Source of the DNA: Bauldia sp965232525
GTDB lineage: Bacteria > Pseudomonadota > Alphaproteobacteria > Rhizobiales > Kaistiaceae
Assembly: GCF_965232525.1 (NCBI RefSeq)
Contig: NZ_OZ246980.1
Span: 4,292,680-4,356,679, forward strand
Direction: 5' to 3'
Length of the DNA stretch: 64,000 bases
Shown piece by piece: positions 41,885-49,878 of this stretch; positions within the stretch are counted from its first letter, which is position 1, and each line of letters begins with the position of its first letter. Both the position numbers and the translations under genes were made by a program. The notes beneath the pieces are model-generated. The model was not told the DNA's origin, did not search any database, and was given only the letters and a program-made list of their open reading frames with translations.

Positions 41885-42874
41885 ATGACCATGACCATCG
41901 ACGAGACCATCGCCAAGCAGACCCACTCGAATGTCCTCAGCTGGATCGTCAGTCGCCAGGTCTTCTGGGTTTCCGTGGCTGCCTTGGTGGGCTGTATCCT
42001 GCTCACGCTTCTCACCGACACGTTCGCCACCGAACGCAATCTCTTCAACGTCACCCGGAACTTCTCGTTCATCGGCATCATCGCGCTCGGCATGACCGCA
42101 GTGATCATCACCGGCGGTATCGACCTGTCGGTCGGCTCGGTCGTGGTGTTCGCGGCAATGATCTGCGGCATGTCGATGTCGGGAGGGCTGGTCATCTGGC
42201 TGGCGATACCTCTGGCGCTCGGCGGCGCCATGCTGGTCGGTTTCGTCAATGGCGCCGCGATCTCCTGGGTCGGGATGCCGCCTTTCGTCGTCACCCTGGG
42301 CTCGCTGTCGATCGTCCGGTCTCTGGCGATGGTGCTTAGCCAGAACAAGATGGTCTACGAGTTCGGCCCGGACCAGGACAAGCTGCTGTGGCTTGGCGGC
42401 GGCGACACCCTGGGCATTCCCAATCCCCTCATCGTGCTGATCGCACTGGCCCTGATCACCGGCTTTCTATTCCGGTGGACGACCTGGGGTCGTCATGTCT
42501 ACGCCATCGGTGGCAACGAAACCGCCGCCCGCCTCACCGGCGTACCGGTCAGCCGGATCAAGATCTCCGTCTACATGTTCGCGTCGTTCCTGGCGGGCGT
42601 GACCGGCGTGCTGGAGGTCGGCTGGCTCGGCGGCGTGACCACCAATCTCGGTCAGGCGATGGAGCTGAACGTGATCGCCGCGGCGGTGATCGGCGGCGCT
42701 AATCTCGCCGGCGGGATCGGCACCGCGTTTGGCGCCGTGGTCGGCGCCCTGCTCATCGAGGTGATCCGCAACAGCCTGATCCTGCTCGGCATCTCCACCT
42801 TCTGGCAGGGCACGTTCATCGGCAGCTTCATCATGCTGGCCGTCGCCTTCGACCGGCTGCGCAAGTCGAGCTAA
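41885..42874 (+). CDS. Ribose-type ABC importer permease, without adjacent ATPase
   Basis: RbsC-like permease of 329 residues with about ten hydrophobic helices. Family motifs are VIITGGIDLSVGSVV, PPFVVTLGSLS and RHVYAIGGNETAARLTGVPV, the last in the loop that meets the ATPase. The N-terminus is a polar 20-residue stretch. No clear ribosome binding site is visible before ATG 41885. Neighbours supply a divergent binding protein but no ATPase; the ATPase at 46313 could serve both permeases (inference). Confidence 0.9.
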   Translation: MTMTIDETIAKQTHSNVLSWIVSRQVFWVSVAALVGCILLTLLTDTFATERNLFNVTRNFSFIGIIALGMTAVIITGGIDLSVGSVVVFAAMICGMSMSGGLVIWLAIPLALGGAMLVGFVNGAAISWVGMPPFVVTLGSLSIVRSLAMVLSQNKMVYEFGPDQDKLLWLGGGDTLGIPNPLIVLIALALITGFLFRWTTWGRHVYAIGGNETAARLTGVPVSRIKISVYMFASFLAGVTGVLEVGWLGGVTTNLGQAMELNVIAAAVIGGANLAGGIGTAFGAVVGALLIEVIRNSLILLGISTFWQGTFIGSFIMLAVAFDRLRKSS

Positions 42875-42885
42875 GTCCTCCCGGT

Positions 42886-43866
42886 TCAGCCGGGATACCA
42901 GACCTTGCGGGGATCGTCCGGCGCACGCTGATAGGTCCATGCCGCCTCGATCAGCCGGTCGAGGTCGTAGGCGGGTCGCCATCCGAGCACGTATTTGGCT
43001 TTGCTGTTGTCGAGCCAGGTCGAGTGGTAGTCGCTGACCACATCGACCGAGCCCAAACCGCGCGTGCGGTTGAGATAGGCGGCGACCGCGGCGTAGTCGA
43101 CCGGCTCGTCCATACAGACGTTGAAAGTCTGCCGGCGGGCGCCAGGATGATCGAGCGCCGCGACAATCGCCGCGATCAGATCGTCGACATGGACGAAGTT
43201 GCGCTTGATCGGGTCGCCGTCGGCATCGCGCAGCAACGGGACCGCGCCGGTCTCGCGGGCGCGCTCCGCGATATCCGCTGGGACCATCGTCTTCCAGTCC
43301 GGCCCGCCGAACAAATCGTCGCCGAAGGAAAGCGTGTAGCGGAAATCGTCCTTCTCCATGATCCACGGCGCCCGCAGACAGCACCAGTTGAGGTCGTACT
43401 GGATGCCGTACTGCTCGATCATCACCTCCTCGAGTACCTTCGACAACGCGTAGCAGCCAGGATAAGCACGATGCGGCATATCCTCGGTGATCGGCTCGGG
43501 ACGCGGATAGAAGAAGTGGCCGACGCCGGCATCGCCGCCGATCAGAACGAACCGGCTGGCGGTCGGGCTTTCGCGAAACGCCTCAAGCAGCCAGAACAAT
43601 CCCTTGACGGTGACGTCCATCACCGTCTCTGGGATTTCCTTGCAGGTCGCCAGGTGGACGACATGGGTGACATCGGCGAGTGCCGCATCGACCGCATCGC
43701 GATCGTCGATGCTGCCGCGGACCACCGACAGTCGGTCCCGCTCCTCCAGCACCCGATTGTGGCAGAGGGCGCGGATATTGATGTGGGCCAGCGCCGGATC
43801 GGCGAGGATTCGATCGATCAATGTGCGGCCAACCTTGCCGGTCGCGCCGGTGACAAGAAGCAGCAT
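42886..43866 (-). CDS. NAD-dependent epimerase/dehydratase family protein
   Basis: Extended short-chain dehydrogenase fold, 326 residues. The dinucleotide loop is VTGATGKVGRTL at the N-terminus, and the active-site Tyr-x-x-x-Lys is in CYALSKVLEE. The C-terminal part binds a sugar or sugar nucleotide in related enzymes. The exact reaction is unknown; in a sugar locus, oxidation or epimerisation of a free sugar or its acid is likely. ATG 43866 fits the fold start; ATG-like codons upstream add only eight residues. It is co-directional with and 43 bases after the LacI gene. Confidence 0.87.
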   Translation of the reverse strand: MLLLVTGATGKVGRTLIDRILADPALAHINIRALCHNRVLEERDRLSVVRGSIDDRDAVDAALADVTHVVHLATCKEIPETVMDVTVKGLFWLLEAFRESPTASRFVLIGGDAGVGHFFYPRPEPITEDMPHRAYPGCYALSKVLEEVMIEQYGIQYDLNWCCLRAPWIMEKDDFRYTLSFGDDLFGGPDWKTMVPADIAERARETGAVPLLRDADGDPIKRNFVHVDDLIAAIVAALDHPGARRQTFNVCMDEPVDYAAVAAYLNRTRGLGSVDVVSDYHSTWLDNSKAKYVLGWRPAYDLDRLIEAAWTYQRAPDDPRKVWYPG

Positions 43867-43909
43867 GGGCTCGTTTTCCTTCTGATCCATTCAACCAGCG
43901 GAGGCCGCC

Positions 43910-44974
43910 TCAGCGGCGCGGCGGCGCGACCGACGACCGCTCAACCAGCGGGCACTCGACCTTGAGCCGCGGGTAGCGTCCGTTCTGCGGCTCGATCTGG
44001 TCGAACAGCAGCTCGGTGGCCTGTGCGGCCATGTCCGCATGCGGCAGCAACACCGTGGTCAACGCCGGTCGCAAATCCCGGGCGATCTCGCGATCGTCGT
44101 AACCGACGACCGACATGTCATCGGGGACGCGCAACCCGTTCTCGGCCAGCGCCTCGTAGCAGCCAAACGCCATCAGGTCGTTGGCGCAGAAGATCGCGGT
44201 CGGCCGATCTTCGAGGGCGAGCAGCGCCAGGGTCTGTTCATAACCGGCGCGGGTCTCCCAGTTGCCAGGACGGACAAGCTCGGGGTCGAACGGTATCTCG
44301 GCCTCCGACAGGGCGCGTCGGTATCCCTTCAGCCGGTCGCGAGAGGCGTCCATCCACGATTGACCGTGGATGTGGGCGATGCGCTGGTGGCCGGCACGGA
44401 TCAGATGGCGGGTCGCGGTGTAGCCGCCGAGGAGCTCGCCGGGGACCACGCTCGGCAAGGCGTTGTCGGCCACATAACAGTTCAGCAAGACGACGGGCAA
44501 ACGTCGCGAAAAGCCCGGATCGGTGACCCGGCGGGTCAGGATCGTGGCGAAGATCAGCCCGCGCAGCGGCAGCCCGGCCATCTGCTCCCGCACCGCCGCT
44601 TCGAGATCGGCATCCCCCTTGGTGAAGGACGCGCTGACCAGCAGGCCGTTCTGCCAGACTTGTTCATGCACCGCTTCCAGCGCCTGTGCCGACCACGGAT
44701 CGGTGGCGATTTCGTCGGCAACAAAGCCGATGGTGTTGTTGACCTTCGGCCTGGCAACCGAACGGCGGACGAGATCGTAGCCCAGTTCGTCGGCCGCCTG
44801 CCTGACCCGCTGACGCGTGTCGGCCGACAGCCGAGCGCCAGCCACGTTGTTGAGGATCAGGGACACGGTGGTCTGCGACACGCCAGCGGCCTTGGCGACG
44901 TCGGTCATGGTGGGGCGGCGGCTCCGCGATCGCGTCGAGGCTCTGTCGTTGGTTTCGGGGAAATCGTTGGTCAT
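43910..44974 (-). CDS. LacI-family transcriptional regulator
   Basis: Repressor of 354 residues. The helix-turn-helix and hinge are in TMTDVAKAAGVSQTTVSLIL and the following SADTRQRVRQAADELGYD, then a periplasmic-binding-protein-like ligand domain with NDLMAFGCYEALAENG and VVGYDDREIARDLRPALTTV. The start at 44974 leaves about 22 residues before the helix-turn-helix, longer than usual. AAGGAGG stands 15 bases upstream, rather far. It is divergent from a binding-protein/ATPase/permease operon, which is the probable target, together with the epimerase behind it. Confidence 0.93.
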   Translation of the reverse strand: MTNDFPETNDRASTRSRSRRPTMTDVAKAAGVSQTTVSLILNNVAGARLSADTRQRVRQAADELGYDLVRRSVARPKVNNTIGFVADEIATDPWSAQALEAVHEQVWQNGLLVSASFTKGDADLEAAVREQMAGLPLRGLIFATILTRRVTDPGFSRRLPVVLLNCYVADNALPSVVPGELLGGYTATRHLIRAGHQRIAHIHGQSWMDASRDRLKGYRRALSEAEIPFDPELVRPGNWETRAGYEQTLALLALEDRPTAIFCANDLMAFGCYEALAENGLRVPDDMSVVGYDDREIARDLRPALTTVLLPHADMAAQATELLFDQIEPQNGRYPRLKVECPLVERSSVAPPRR

Positions 44975-45148
44975 CGAGGGCGGAAAGATGCCTCCTTGCG
45001 TCGTGTTTCGGGCGGCGCTGTAGGCACCATCAGTGCTTGTTAGCGACCGCGTCCGCGCGATGCACGTGCCGGCGAACAGCCTGAAGTTGCCGCCGCAGGC
45101 CGCGGGATAGCCGGATGCTAAACCGCCATCGCGGGCACACGCATATTC

Positions 45149-45168
45149 TTGACTAATATTAGCATCAA
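45149..45168. promoter_or_regulatory. Probable LacI-type operator and -35 box of the ribose-type importer
   Basis: CTAATATTAG (45153-45162) is a perfect palindrome enclosed by TTGA (45149) and TCAA (45165). TTGACT overlaps it as a -35 box. It lies in the 283-base gap between the LacI gene and the binding-protein gene it faces. The core TAATATTA equals that in the 41677-41684 palindrome. Confidence 0.5.
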
Positions 45169-45257
45169 TGCGATGGTGTTGTGAAGACGTGGCGTCAGGT
45201 CCTGGCGTGCCGTCGACGGACCTAAGGTCCAATTTGCGATCCAATGGGAGGGAACCT

Positions 45258-46205
45258 ATGCGGAAGATTCTACTGGCCGGTATCTCGACCGCATTCGCCT
45301 TGTCCGGCGCAATGGCCATCGCCGACGACAAAAAACAATTGGTGTTCGTGGTCAACGCTGCCTCGGACTTTTGGAAGCTGGCCGAGGCTGGCGTGAAGAA
45401 GGCGCAGGCCGACCTGCCCGACTACGAGCTCCTGTTCCGCTATCCGGCACAAGGCACGGCCGCGCTTCAGAACGCGCTCATGGACGATCTGGTCGCCGCG
45501 GGTGCCGACGCCATCATGATCTCGTCGGTTGACCCCAAGACCTCGATCGACGCCTTCAACCGGATTGCCGCGCAGATTCCGCTGTTCACCACTGACAGCG
45601 ACGCGCCGGACAGCGAGCGGATCGCGTACATCGGCTCATCGAACGTCGCGGCTGGCGAGCAGGCAGGTGAAATCGCAAAGACGGCCCTGCCCGATGGCGG
45701 CAAGTGCATGGGTTTTGTCGGCTTCCTCGGCGCGGACAACGCGGTTGAGCGTATCCAAGGCTTCCGCGACTCGGTTGCCGGCAGTGGCATCGAACTAGTG
45801 GACGTGCGTGGCGACGATGTCGACTTCGCCCGCGCTCGCAGCAACGTTGACGACGTTCTGGTCGCCAACCCGGAGATCAACTGCATGGTCGGGTTCTATT
45901 CCTACAACCCGCCGAAGATCTACGAAGCGCTGCAAGCCGCGGGCAAGCTCGGCCAGATCACGGTGATTGCCTTCGACGAAGACCCGATCACCCTCGGCGC
46001 TATTCGCGATGGCCATTTTTCCGGAACGGTGGTGCAGCAGCCTTACGAATGGGGCCTGCAGGGCATGCACCTGATGGCGAAATATCTCAGCGGGGACGCC
46101 TCCGGAATCCCGGACGACGAGCTGATCATCGTCCCGACCAAGATCATCGACGCGGACAATGTCGACGCGTTTGAGGCGGACCTGAAAGCGAAGATCAACA
46201 GCTGA
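45258..46205 (+). CDS. Ribose-type sugar-binding protein of the LacI-controlled importer
   Basis: Periplasmic binding protein type 1, 315 residues. The signal peptide has core ILLAGISTAFALSGAMAIA. Pocket motifs include VNAASDFWKLAEAG, ISSVDPKTS, TTDSDAPDSERIAYIGSSN and AFDEDPITLGAIRDG. GGGAGGGA lies just before ATG 45258; the open frame upstream is not part of the gene. First gene of the operon with ATPase and permease, followed by an 8-bp hairpin before the ATPase gene. Confidence 0.92.
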   Translation: MRKILLAGISTAFALSGAMAIADDKKQLVFVVNAASDFWKLAEAGVKKAQADLPDYELLFRYPAQGTAALQNALMDDLVAAGADAIMISSVDPKTSIDAFNRIAAQIPLFTTDSDAPDSERIAYIGSSNVAAGEQAGEIAKTALPDGGKCMGFVGFLGADNAVERIQGFRDSVAGSGIELVDVRGDDVDFARARSNVDDVLVANPEINCMVGFYSYNPPKIYEALQAAGKLGQITVIAFDEDPITLGAIRDGHFSGTVVQQPYEWGLQGMHLMAKYLSGDASGIPDDELIIVPTKIIDADNVDAFEADLKAKINS

Positions 46206-46220
46206 TCTCACTGATCCGCA

Positions 46221-46247
46221 GGGCCGGCGCGGAGGTCGTGCCGGCCC
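46221..46247 (+). terminator. Stem-loop between binding-protein and ATPase genes
   Basis: GGGCCGGC (46221-46228) and GCCGGCCC (46240-46247) pair over 8 bp with an 11-base loop, 15 bases after the binding-protein stop. No T-run follows, only CTCTCC, so it is probably a partial terminator or 3' stabiliser allowing more binding protein than transporter. Confidence 0.5.
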
Positions 46248-46312
46248 CTCTCCTCCAGCCCCTGCAACGCGGACGGTTACGCCCGCGACGGGAGGGGCTA
46301 CACTTCGTTCCC

Positions 46313-47815
46313 ATGGCTGACGCGTTCCTCGAACTCGATTCGATCACCAAGACCTATCCAGGTGTCAGGGCACTTGATTCGGTCAGCCTGTCGGTCGCGC
46401 CCGGTGAGGTGGTTGGACTGATCGGCGAGAACGGAGCCGGGAAGTCGACCCTGATGAAGGTGCTCGGCGGGGTGACGGCACCGACACTCGGAACGATCCG
46501 CATCGACGGCGTGGAGCGCGACGCGATGACCGTCAGCGAGGCGATCGACGCCGGCATCGCCTTCGTCCATCAGGAACTGAACCTGTTCGAGAACCTCGAC
46601 GTCGCCGCCAACATCTTCATTGGCCGCGAGCCCAGGCAGGGGCCGCTTCGCCTGGTCGACCGCAAGAAACTTCGGGAATCGGTCGCGCCGCTCTTGGACC
46701 GCCTCGAAGTCGATTTTGGCCCCGACACGATGGTGTCGGAGTTATCGATCGCGCAACGCCAATTGCTCGAGATCGTTAAGGCCCTGTCGATGGAGTCACG
46801 CGTCGTCATCATGGACGAGCCGACGTCGAGCCTGACCATCTCCGAAACCGAACGCCTGCTCAAGGTGGTCGCCGATCTCAAGGCGGACGGCGTAAGCGTC
46901 ATCTTCGTGACTCACCGTCTGAATGAACTGCACGCCTGCGCCGATCGCGTCGTCGTGCTGCGCGACGGCCGGCTCGCCGGCAACCTTGCCAAGGACGAGA
47001 TCTCCCACGCTGCGATGATCCGATTGATGATCGGTCGGGATCTGAAATCGCTCTATGTGCCGCCGGCCGCACCGCCCGGCGACACGCTGTTCTCCATCAC
47101 CGATGCGCGGACGGAGGCCTACCCCCACCACCCGGTCAGCCTCTCGGTGCGCAAGGGCGAAATTCTTGGTCTCGCCGGACTTGTCGGCTCCGGCCGGACC
47201 GAGCTCGCCCGTGCCGTCTTCGGGATCGACGCGCTGCTGGCCGGCGCAGTCGATCTTGCCGGCGAACGCCTGGCGATCGCCACACCGAGTGATGCCATCG
47301 GCCGGGGCCTCTATCTTGTGCCGGAGGACCGCAAACAGCACGGCGCGGTGCTCGAATTCTCAATCACCGCCAACATCTCGCTGCCGCAACTTCGTCCGCT
47401 GTCCAGGCGCGGTGTCATCGACCGACGACAAGAGCGCGACATCGCCGAAACACAGCGGCGGAAGCTGAATGTCCGCACGCCCAACGTGGCGGCTGAAGTC
47501 GGGTCGCTGTCCGGCGGCAACCAGCAGAAGGTGGTCCTGGCGCGCTGGTTGTCGATGAAACCGCGGGCGATCATCTTCGACGAACCGACGCGCGGAATCG
47601 ACGTCGGCGCGAAGCAGGAAATCTATGACATGCTACGCGGATTGGCCGACGCCGGCGTCGCGATCCTGATGATCTCCAGCGACATGGAGGAGGTCATCGG
47701 CGTCAGCGACCGGATCGCGGTGATGTGCGAGGGCCGAGTCAGTGGCATTCTCGATCGCCCCGATTTCAGTGAAGAAAACGTCCTGAAGCTGGCCGTGGGC
47801 CACGCCAGTCATTGA
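46313..47815 (+). CDS. Ribose-type ABC importer ATPase (tandem ATPase domains)
   Basis: RbsA-like protein of 500 residues with two ATPase domains. The first has Walker A GENGAGKST (about 43-51), signature LSIAQRQL and Walker B VVIMDEPTS. The second has a degenerate Walker A (GLVGSGRTE), signature LSGGNQQKVVLARWL and Walker B IIFDEPTRGIDVGAK. This is the normal asymmetry of the family. ATG 46313 gives the standard start; a GGGAGGGG stretch lies about 17 bases upstream, farther than ideal. The permease follows nine bases after the stop. Confidence 0.93.
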   Translation: MADAFLELDSITKTYPGVRALDSVSLSVAPGEVVGLIGENGAGKSTLMKVLGGVTAPTLGTIRIDGVERDAMTVSEAIDAGIAFVHQELNLFENLDVAANIFIGREPRQGPLRLVDRKKLRESVAPLLDRLEVDFGPDTMVSELSIAQRQLLEIVKALSMESRVVIMDEPTSSLTISETERLLKVVADLKADGVSVIFVTHRLNELHACADRVVVLRDGRLAGNLAKDEISHAAMIRLMIGRDLKSLYVPPAAPPGDTLFSITDARTEAYPHHPVSLSVRKGEILGLAGLVGSGRTELARAVFGIDALLAGAVDLAGERLAIATPSDAIGRGLYLVPEDRKQHGAVLEFSITANISLPQLRPLSRRGVIDRRQERDIAETQRRKLNVRTPNVAAEVGSLSGGNQQKVVLARWLSMKPRAIIFDEPTRGIDVGAKQEIYDMLRGLADAGVAILMISSDMEEVIGVSDRIAVMCEGRVSGILDRPDFSEENVLKLAVGHASH

Positions 47816-47824
47816 GGTCGCCAA

Positions 47825-48826
47825 ATGCAGAAGAAAGATATCGGTCTGCTCGTCCTGATCCTGGTGGTCGGCGCAACGGTCGCCATCATCAATCCGCTGT
47901 TCCTGTCGCCGATCAATCTGGCCAACACCGCCAATCTGGTCGGCCTGTTCGGCCTGATCGCCATCGGCCAGGGCTTCGTCATTATTACCGGCGGCATCGA
48001 CCTGTCGGTCGGCTCGGTCGTCGCCTTGCTCGGCGTGCTGTTCGTCGACCTGATCGTCGACGTGGCGGTTCCATGGCCGGTCGCCGCCTTGCTGATGCTG
48101 ATCGCTGGTGTCGTGATCGGCCTCGCCCACGGGTTCCTAATCACCCGGCTCCGGCTGCAGCCATTCATCGTCACGCTATGCGGACTGCTCATCTATCGCG
48201 GTATCGCGCGATTCTACACCGCGGATGCGACCGAAGGGTTTGGCTTTGGAGTCAGTTTCCCGGCGCTGGAGTGGCTGACCACCGGCCGCACACTCGGCGT
48301 GCCCCACTCGTTCATCGCCATGCTGGTGATCGCCGCCTTCCTGTGGATGGTGCTCCACCGCTCGGTGTTCGGCCGCTACCTCTATGCGGTCGGCCGAAAC
48401 GAGGAGGCGGCACGGTATTCCGGTATCCCGACCGCCCGGGTGATCATCTCGGCCTATGTCATCTGCTCAGTGCTGACGGCGATCGCCGCGATCTTCTTCG
48501 CTATGTACACCCGATCGATCTCGCCGGCTTCGCACGGCAATTTCTACGAGCTCTACGCGATTGCCGCGGCGGTACTCGGCGGTTTTTCGCTCCGCGGCGG
48601 CGAAGGTTCGATCATCGGTGTCGTGCTGGGGACGATTCTGCTGCAGGTGCTCCAGAACCTGGTCAACCTGCTCGGCATCCCGAGCTCGTTGAATTTCGCG
48701 GTCATGGGCTCGGTGATCCTGGTCGGGGTGATCGCCGACCAGCGTTTCTCCGATTTCCGCACCCGTCGCGCGGCGGCGCGCAGCCGTTTCGACGCGGAAG
48801 CCCAACGCAAGGTGCCGGCGGAATAG
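47825..48826 (+). CDS. Ribose-type ABC importer permease
   Basis: RbsC-like permease of 333 residues with eight to ten hydrophobic helices. Motifs are GFVIITGGIDLSVGSVV, LRLQPFIVTLCGLLIYRG and RYLYAVGRNEEAARYSGIP (ATPase contact). The N-terminus is short (MQKKD) before the first helix, and a basic, Arg/Ala-rich tail ends the protein. Final gene of the LacI-controlled operon, co-transcribed with the ATPase nine bases upstream. Confidence 0.92.
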   Translation: MQKKDIGLLVLILVVGATVAIINPLFLSPINLANTANLVGLFGLIAIGQGFVIITGGIDLSVGSVVALLGVLFVDLIVDVAVPWPVAALLMLIAGVVIGLAHGFLITRLRLQPFIVTLCGLLIYRGIARFYTADATEGFGFGVSFPALEWLTTGRTLGVPHSFIAMLVIAAFLWMVLHRSVFGRYLYAVGRNEEAARYSGIPTARVIISAYVICSVLTAIAAIFFAMYTRSISPASHGNFYELYAIAAAVLGGFSLRGGEGSIIGVVLGTILLQVLQNLVNLLGIPSSLNFAVMGSVILVGVIADQRFSDFRTRRAAARSRFDAEAQRKVPAE

Positions 48827-48921
48827 GGAAATCGAGCCCTTCGGCGGGGTTGCCGTGAGCGAGTGCGGAAGTTGGTGAATAGAGAAACCTCTCGGCCCCG
48901 CGATGCGCCCTGATGGCCGCC

Positions 48922-49776
48922 TCAGCTCAACTCCGCCGGGGCGCCACCGGTGAGGGGTTGGCCCATCGCCTCGCCGATGGCATCGGCGATGTCGTCCTGA
49001 ATCATAAAGGTGTTCCGGATCTGGTCGTCATAAATACCCGACCAAACGAGGAAGCCGTTGGCAGCGTCAGCCAACTGAGCCTCGACGCGTAGCCGGTCAT
49101 CGACGCGACGGACGGTGCCTTCAAGGATGTAGTCAACGTTGAGCCCCTCACCAATCGATCGAAGGTCCTGAGGCTTGGCAGCGCACTCGGACGCTGATGA
49201 GCGCCCCGGGATGCGAAGATCGCTGCGCTGCGCGAGCGCGTTGATGATCTCGATGGTCAAGCCTTCGCCGAAACGCTGTCCCTCTTCCGATCCCGCGACA
49301 GGATGAAACGGAAGGACCGCGACGGACGTTCTTTCGTCACTACGCGGGGATATGGACGAGAACGCGCCCTCTAGATGAGGTATCGCCGCCAGTACGAGCA
49401 CCACAGAGAGCCCGCCCAACGCGGCATAGTCGACCCATCGTCTTGCTAAGCCGGGACGCGATTCCGAAGCTTGCGCGGATGTTGCGGTTGATGGACGAAG
49501 ATCCGACGCCCAGGCGATGACACACGCGACGGGAAAGCCAACCGCCAACCCAACAAGCGTTAGCGTGTCGACCCATTCGGGCAAGCCGAGGGAGGCTTCT
49601 AGGGCGAGTGTCACCTGGATACAAAGCCACGCCGCCACCAAGTAGACCCCCGCGACCCGGACTATGCTGTGTCGCGAGATGACACTCAGAACACGACGGT
49701 ATCGGCTTCTAGCCATTCCGGTTCCTGAGGCCGGCGATAGAGGCTTATCCGGTGACTGGTTTGTGTGATCGTTCAT
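48922..49776 (-). CDS. Membrane protein with TolB-like N-terminal-type domain
   Basis: 284 residues. A short cytoplasmic N-terminus is followed by three hydrophobic segments (about 40-60, 72-91 and 117-135) and then a domain of about 130 residues beginning RTSVAVLPFHPV. This resembles the TolB amino-terminal/FlgO-like fold found in front of repeat regions in bacterial signalling proteins (GLTIEIINALAQ, VDYILEGTVRRVDDRLRVEA, GFLVWSGIYD). It ends right after this domain, with no repeats. The membrane segments and domain are clearly paralogous to residues 470-712 of the larger protein next door, about 100 bases upstream on the same strand. The start at 49776 is uncertain. Confidence 0.8.
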   Translation of the reverse strand: MNDHTNQSPDKPLSPASGTGMARSRYRRVLSVISRHSIVRVAGVYLVAAWLCIQVTLALEASLGLPEWVDTLTLVGLAVGFPVACVIAWASDLRPSTATSAQASESRPGLARRWVDYAALGGLSVVLVLAAIPHLEGAFSSISPRSDERTSVAVLPFHPVAGSEEGQRFGEGLTIEIINALAQRSDLRIPGRSSASECAAKPQDLRSIGEGLNVDYILEGTVRRVDDRLRVEAQLADAANGFLVWSGIYDDQIRNTFMIQDDIADAIGEAMGQPLTGGAPAELS

Positions 49777-49878
49777 CGTAAACAAGCACATAGGCGTCGT
49801 GCGTCCGGACAACAGAGACGAACGTCACACTCGACAAGCACTCGTAATAAGCAGGCGTGTCTTGCCGAGACGACCAAT

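Noticed and set aside
41648..41926. Minus-strand frame between the ribose-type binding protein and permease genes
   Set aside because: It would cover the palindromic control region, lacks a ribosome binding site and any similarity.
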